48,667 nucleotides of DNA. Origin: Holophagaceae bacterium. Its GTDB lineage: Bacteria; Acidobacteriota; Holophagae; Holophagales; Holophagaceae. The notes under the pieces are model-generated. The model was given only the letters and a program-made list of their open reading frames with translations, had not been told where the DNA came from and searched no databases. Positions 45,367 to 48,667 of the stretch are shown one piece after another. How positions within the stretch are numbered: the first letter of the stretch is position 1; each line of letters begins with the position of its first letter. Location of the stretch: the NCBI GenBank assembly GCA_025363715.1, contig JANYLR010000044.1, positions 1-48,667 of the forward strand, in the 5' to 3' direction. Position numbers and translations under genes: made by a program.

Positions 45367-48300
45367 ATGAGCAAGGCCTTCTCTCCCCTTTCCCTGGGCG
45401 TGGGGTTCACAGCCCTGCTGGCGCTGGTCCCGGGCCTGGGCCTGGGGTCCAAGCCCAAGCCCGCGCCCAGCGCCGCCCCGGTGGCCAAGGCCTCAGAGAC
45501 CCCGGCTAGGGATCGCAAGCTGGAGGCCCTGGGTGCCCTGCTGGACCGCTGCGTGAAGGACAGCCCCCGCCCGCCGGGCTCGACCATCGACATCACCATC
45601 CTCACGCTGCCCGATCCCCAGCGCACCAGCATGGCCTTCTGGTTCGACCTGCGGCTCAACGCCGTCCAGCGCGCCTTCAAGGCCTGCGACTTTCTGCCCC
45701 GGGCCTTCTTCCTGCCCTGGGAGACCATGGCCCAGGAAGGGGTGGGAGCGGGCGTCTCCTCCGAATTCCCGGAGGCCAGCCCTGGCCTGGTCTGGTTCGC
45801 CAGGGGCGGTCAGGTGCCGGCCTACCATGCCCTGTTCATCGTGGGGGAAAGCCAGTCCCTGGGGATCAACCGCGAGTCCCTGCGGCAGGCCTTCCGCCTC
45901 GCCGCGACCCTGCCCAAGTCCGAGTCCAGGCAACTCGCCATCCTGGGCCCCCAGTTCTCCGGCAGCCTCCGTTCCCTGGGCGCGGCCCTCGGGTCGCACT
46001 TCCAGGATCCGGCGGCGGCCCCGGTCCGGATCCAGGGCACCACCACCTTGGATGCGGATGGCATTCGGACCCTGAGGGAGGCGGTGGGACCGGTGGATCC
46101 GCGGCGCCTCGAATGCTCGGACTGGATCTGCAACCTTTCCGGGGCCAGCAAGGAGGTCCTGCGGCGGTGGTACCTCAAGGAAGCCGGGTGGCCGGAACAG
46201 GCTTCGAAGGTGGCCATCTTCACCGAGTCGAACACTGGCTACGACCAGATCGATCCCAGGTTGCCGGCCCGGGCGGCCAACATCCCCTTTCCCATGGGGC
46301 TGTCCCGCCTGCGCTCGGAGCGGCGAGCCATGGAGCAGAACCTGGCCAAGGGCGAAGGGCCGGACCTGGTGCTGCCTTCCACCCTGCTGGGGCGCGCGGA
46401 GGATGATGCGGCGCGGGTCCGCGACACCCTGCCCCAGTACGCCGCCGACACGATCCGGAATACCGAACTCACCCTGGCGGGCACCATCCTCAGCCTGTCC
46501 CGGCGGGGCTACACCCACATCGGGATCTCCGCCAGCGACCCGGAGGATCTGATCTTCCTGGCGGAGCGCATCCGTGCCTACCACCCCAGCTGCACCCTCT
46601 TCACCACCAGCGGCAACCACCTGCTGTTCGCCCACCCGACCATCAGCCACGCCTTGGATGGCATGGTGCTGTTCGGCGGCTATCCGCTGACGGATCCCAT
46701 GCGGGCCCTCTCCCTCATGCAGGGGAGCCTGGCCTCGTCGGTGCGCTTCACGTCCGAAGGCGAATACGCGGCCTACTATGCCACTCTGCTGCGGCTCGAT
46801 CCCGCCCGGGCCAGGGGGGGGGAGTTCCGGTTCTGGGGCAAGCAGGGCTTCGTCTCCGTCGTGAAAAACGGCAGCATCTGGCCGCTCCGGCATGGGGGCG
46901 TCGAATCCCTCAAGGATGGAAGCCTAGTCTGGGACCCGGACATGGAAGCCCGCTACCGGGAGGTGGCCACCCCAAGCCCTGATCTCCGGCAATACGCCTA
47001 TTCCCGCCTGCCCCAGCTCACCCTGCTGCTCCTACTCCTCGGTCTGACGTCCTGGGTGGTCTTCCTCAAGCCGCTCCTGGAAGTGGCCGGCCAGGCCAGC
47101 AGTGAGCTGAGCCTGGTGCCCTATCGGAACCTCGTGGCCGGAGCGATGCTGGCGCTGGCCATCGTCTCCTTCCTGGCCGTGGGTTACCTGCTGCCGCTCA
47201 CGGTGCTGGAGGGGGCGCACTGGAAGCAGGCCTTCCTGTGGAGTGGCTTCGGCATCTGGACGCTGCTGCTGGGGCTCACGGCCTGGGCGCTGCGGGGCCG
47301 CCTGGGCTGGACCTGGAGCCTGCTGCTGCTCCTGCTGGCCCTGGGTCCCGCCGTGGCCGTGGGGCAATGGGGGCGGACGCACTTCCTGATGTTCGTGCCC
47401 CCCTATCTCCGGTTCACCTCACCAGGCCGGGGCGTGTCGCTCATCCCCACCCTGGTGCTGTTCTCCGCGGGTCTGGCCCTGCTGCTGCGCACCTGGTACG
47501 ACGTGCGCCGGCAGGATCAGGATGCCTTCTGGCCGACCCTCTCGGGGATCGTCGGTGAACGCGGCCAGCGGCCAGGGTTTCCGCACCTCCGGGGACTGCG
47601 CTTCCAGCTCTGGATCGGGGGCCTCTCGGTGATCCTCGTGGCCCTGCAGATCGCCCTGCCCGGTGGGCTCATCCGTCCACTTCTGGAGGGGGAGACGGTG
47701 ACCCGGGTCGCCATCTCTGCCGGGGGCATCCTCTTCCTCGCCTCCTGCTTCCTCTTCTGGCAGCTGCACCGGGGCTGGCGGGAGCTGCGGAACGTGATCG
47801 AGGATCTGGATTTCGGAGCCTACCGTGCCTCTTTCGAGGAGGCCGGGCGGCTGATGAACTGGAATGCCATGCGGGCTCTCGGCCGGGGGCTGAAAACCCA
47901 CCGTTCCAGCCGCCGGGGCCGCGAGCTGCTCAAGGCCCAGGTCTCCTGGGCCGGTCCGGTGGTTCCAGGATTTGAGGCCAGCCTGGAAGCCCTTGAACTA
48001 TTGGAAACCCATACGCCCCATGGCCGCCGGGGCCATAGCCAGTTCGAAAAATGGAAGTTCCGCTCCAAGGTGGCCCGGCAGATGATCGTATGTGGTGATG
48101 CGCTGGAAGCCGCGTGCGTGAAGGCTCCCGAGGCTGCCGCCCTCCGCCTCGGCGAAGTGGATCTTCTCCGGGCCCTGCGCGCCATCCACCTCATCCGGGA
48201 GGGCTTCCTGGTGATGCGTCACCTGCTGATCGGCGCCCTCGGGTCGATGATCCTGCTGGTGCTTGGGGTCACCGCCTTCGATTTCCAGCCCAAAGGCCAG

Positions 48301-48558
48301 GTACTGACGGCCCTGGGCGCCATGCTTTTGATCATGGTCGGCTGGGTCGCCTGGGCCATCCTCCACATCGAGCGGGACCGCCTGCTGTGCCTGATGGAGC
48401 ACTCCTCCGCTGGTGAGGTCAACTGGAGTTTGGGGCTCATGGAGAACGGACTGCGCTTCGTGCTGCTGCCCCTGGTGCTCATCCTGGCCACCCTCAACCC
48501 CACCTTTGGCGGCTTCGTCCTGCAGGTCTTCAACCCGCTCATGCACATCCTGAAGTAA
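45367..48558 (+). CDS. large membrane protein of unknown function with extracytoplasmic N-terminal domain
   Basis: The ATG at 45367 gives 1063 residues. A signal-like helix (6-26) and a Lys/Pro/Ala linker are followed by about 500 extracytoplasmic residues containing two-layer alpha/beta features: RQLAILGPQFSGSLRSLG, VAIFTESNTGYDQIDP, YTHIGISASDPEDLIFLAERI, HPSCTLFTTSGNH and DGMVLFGGYPL. These recall type I periplasmic-binding-protein folds. From about residue 548 come seven hydrophobic helices (to about 803), a cytosolic helical segment of about 140 residues, and three more helices at the C-terminus. No catalytic motif is recognised. It could be a sensor, channel or transporter whose ligand domain faces the periplasm. 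It stands alone, transcribed from an AT-rich region. Confidence 0.85.
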   Translation: MSKAFSPLSLGVGFTALLALVPGLGLGSKPKPAPSAAPVAKASETPARDRKLEALGALLDRCVKDSPRPPGSTIDITILTLPDPQRTSMAFWFDLRLNAVQRAFKACDFLPRAFFLPWETMAQEGVGAGVSSEFPEASPGLVWFARGGQVPAYHALFIVGESQSLGINRESLRQAFRLAATLPKSESRQLAILGPQFSGSLRSLGAALGSHFQDPAAAPVRIQGTTTLDADGIRTLREAVGPVDPRRLECSDWICNLSGASKEVLRRWYLKEAGWPEQASKVAIFTESNTGYDQIDPRLPARAANIPFPMGLSRLRSERRAMEQNLAKGEGPDLVLPSTLLGRAEDDAARVRDTLPQYAADTIRNTELTLAGTILSLSRRGYTHIGISASDPEDLIFLAERIRAYHPSCTLFTTSGNHLLFAHPTISHALDGMVLFGGYPLTDPMRALSLMQGSLASSVRFTSEGEYAAYYATLLRLDPARARGGEFRFWGKQGFVSVVKNGSIWPLRHGGVESLKDGSLVWDPDMEARYREVATPSPDLRQYAYSRLPQLTLLLLLLGLTSWVVFLKPLLEVAGQASSELSLVPYRNLVAGAMLALAIVSFLAVGYLLPLTVLEGAHWKQAFLWSGFGIWTLLLGLTAWALRGRLGWTWSLLLLLLALGPAVAVGQWGRTHFLMFVPPYLRFTSPGRGVSLIPTLVLFSAGLALLLRTWYDVRRQDQDAFWPTLSGIVGERGQRPGFPHLRGLRFQLWIGGLSVILVALQIALPGGLIRPLLEGETVTRVAISAGGILFLASCFLFWQLHRGWRELRNVIEDLDFGAYRASFEEAGRLMNWNAMRALGRGLKTHRSSRRGRELLKAQVSWAGPVVPGFEASLEALELLETHTPHGRRGHSQFEKWKFRSKVARQMIVCGDALEAACVKAPEAAALRLGEVDLLRALRAIHLIREGFLVMRHLLIGALGSMILLVLGVTAFDFQPKGQVLTALGAMLLIMVGWVAWAILHIERDRLLCLMEHSSAGEVNWSLGLMENGLRFVLLPLVLILATLNPTFGGFVLQVFNPLMHILK

Positions 48559-48573
48559 GGCGACCGACCCGTC

Positions 48574-48667
48574 TCAGCCCTTCCAGCGCCGCGGATCCGA
48601 TTCGCTTAGCCCCAGCTGGTCCAGGACCCGGGTGGTGAAGGTGTCAAACAGGTCATCCAGGGATTTC
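48574..48667 (-). CDS. C-terminal end of an unidentified minus-strand gene (cut by window edge)
   Basis: Reading leftward from the window edge, one frame gives 30 residues, KSLDDLFDTFTTRVLDQLGL and SESDPRRWKG, then TGA at 48574-48576. The sequence is short, charged and helical. It is convergent with the large membrane-protein gene, 15 bases from its stop. The family cannot be told from this fragment. Confidence 0.55.
   Translation of the reverse strand, partial: KSLDDLFDTFTTRVLDQLGLSESDPRRWKG

Overview
The window is a 48.7 kb stretch of GC-rich, densely coded bacterial chromosome with no phage, transposon, CRISPR, rRNA or tRNA signal. The host is Gram-negative: it has a Kdo transferase (waaA), a TonB-ExbB energy transducer, an outer-membrane barrel and several lipoproteins. 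The very high GC, single-chain SecDF, DUF4388 and PilZ proteins and a tungsten aldehyde oxidoreductase operon fit an anaerobic or facultative Acidobacteriota of the Holophagae (Geothrix/Holophaga-like). That placement is an inference from gene content, not a measured identity.

Layout. 1-1220 (minus): tonB-like gene and the start of exbB. 1483-5864 (plus): tgt-yajC-secDF, the common queuosine/protein-export cluster, closed by a hairpin terminator. 6007-9810 (minus): S9-type peptidase, an ArnD-like deformylase and a CPA2 cation/proton antiporter. 10085-14223 (plus): an aldehyde:ferredoxin oxidoreductase operon (four-cluster Fe-S protein, tungsten subunit, FAD subunit, MoaD-like protein, small unknown protein), then a POT-family transporter with an apparently leaderless start. 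15865-21174 (minus): hybrid sensor kinase, then thiE::aroK fusion - metallophosphoesterase - PilZ protein. 21357-28964: a Cys-rich exported protein, an ABC exporter (minus), then M28 peptidase - aroB - TPR protein - small LolB-like protein (plus).

28984-35264 (mostly minus): S1/P1-type nuclease flanked by clusters of perfect three-base-loop hairpins, signal peptidase I, a lipoprotein, Tex with a repetitive Arg/Pro tail, and a CobW-family GTPase. 35310-37495 (plus): waaA and a receiver-ATPase regulator, ending at a strong bidirectional terminator. 37608-39561 (minus): trxA, a cNMP-binding protein and a ribB fused to a decayed GTP cyclohydrolase II domain. 39675-42772 (plus): DUF4388 protein, a lipoprotein and FtsX without FtsE. 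42780-44044 (minus): a beta-barrel protein and an SGNH hydrolase whose catalytic blocks are in circularly permuted order. 44236-48558 (plus): a DUF535/VirK-like protein and a 1063-residue membrane protein of unknown function. The last bases hold the tail of a further minus-strand gene.

The most unusual items are the circularly permuted SGNH hydrolase (43415-44044), the ThiE-AroK fusion (20029-21174), the AOR operon with an unexplained 95-residue member (13936-14223), and the triloop hairpin clusters around the nuclease gene. All calls are from reading the sequence; no database search was possible.
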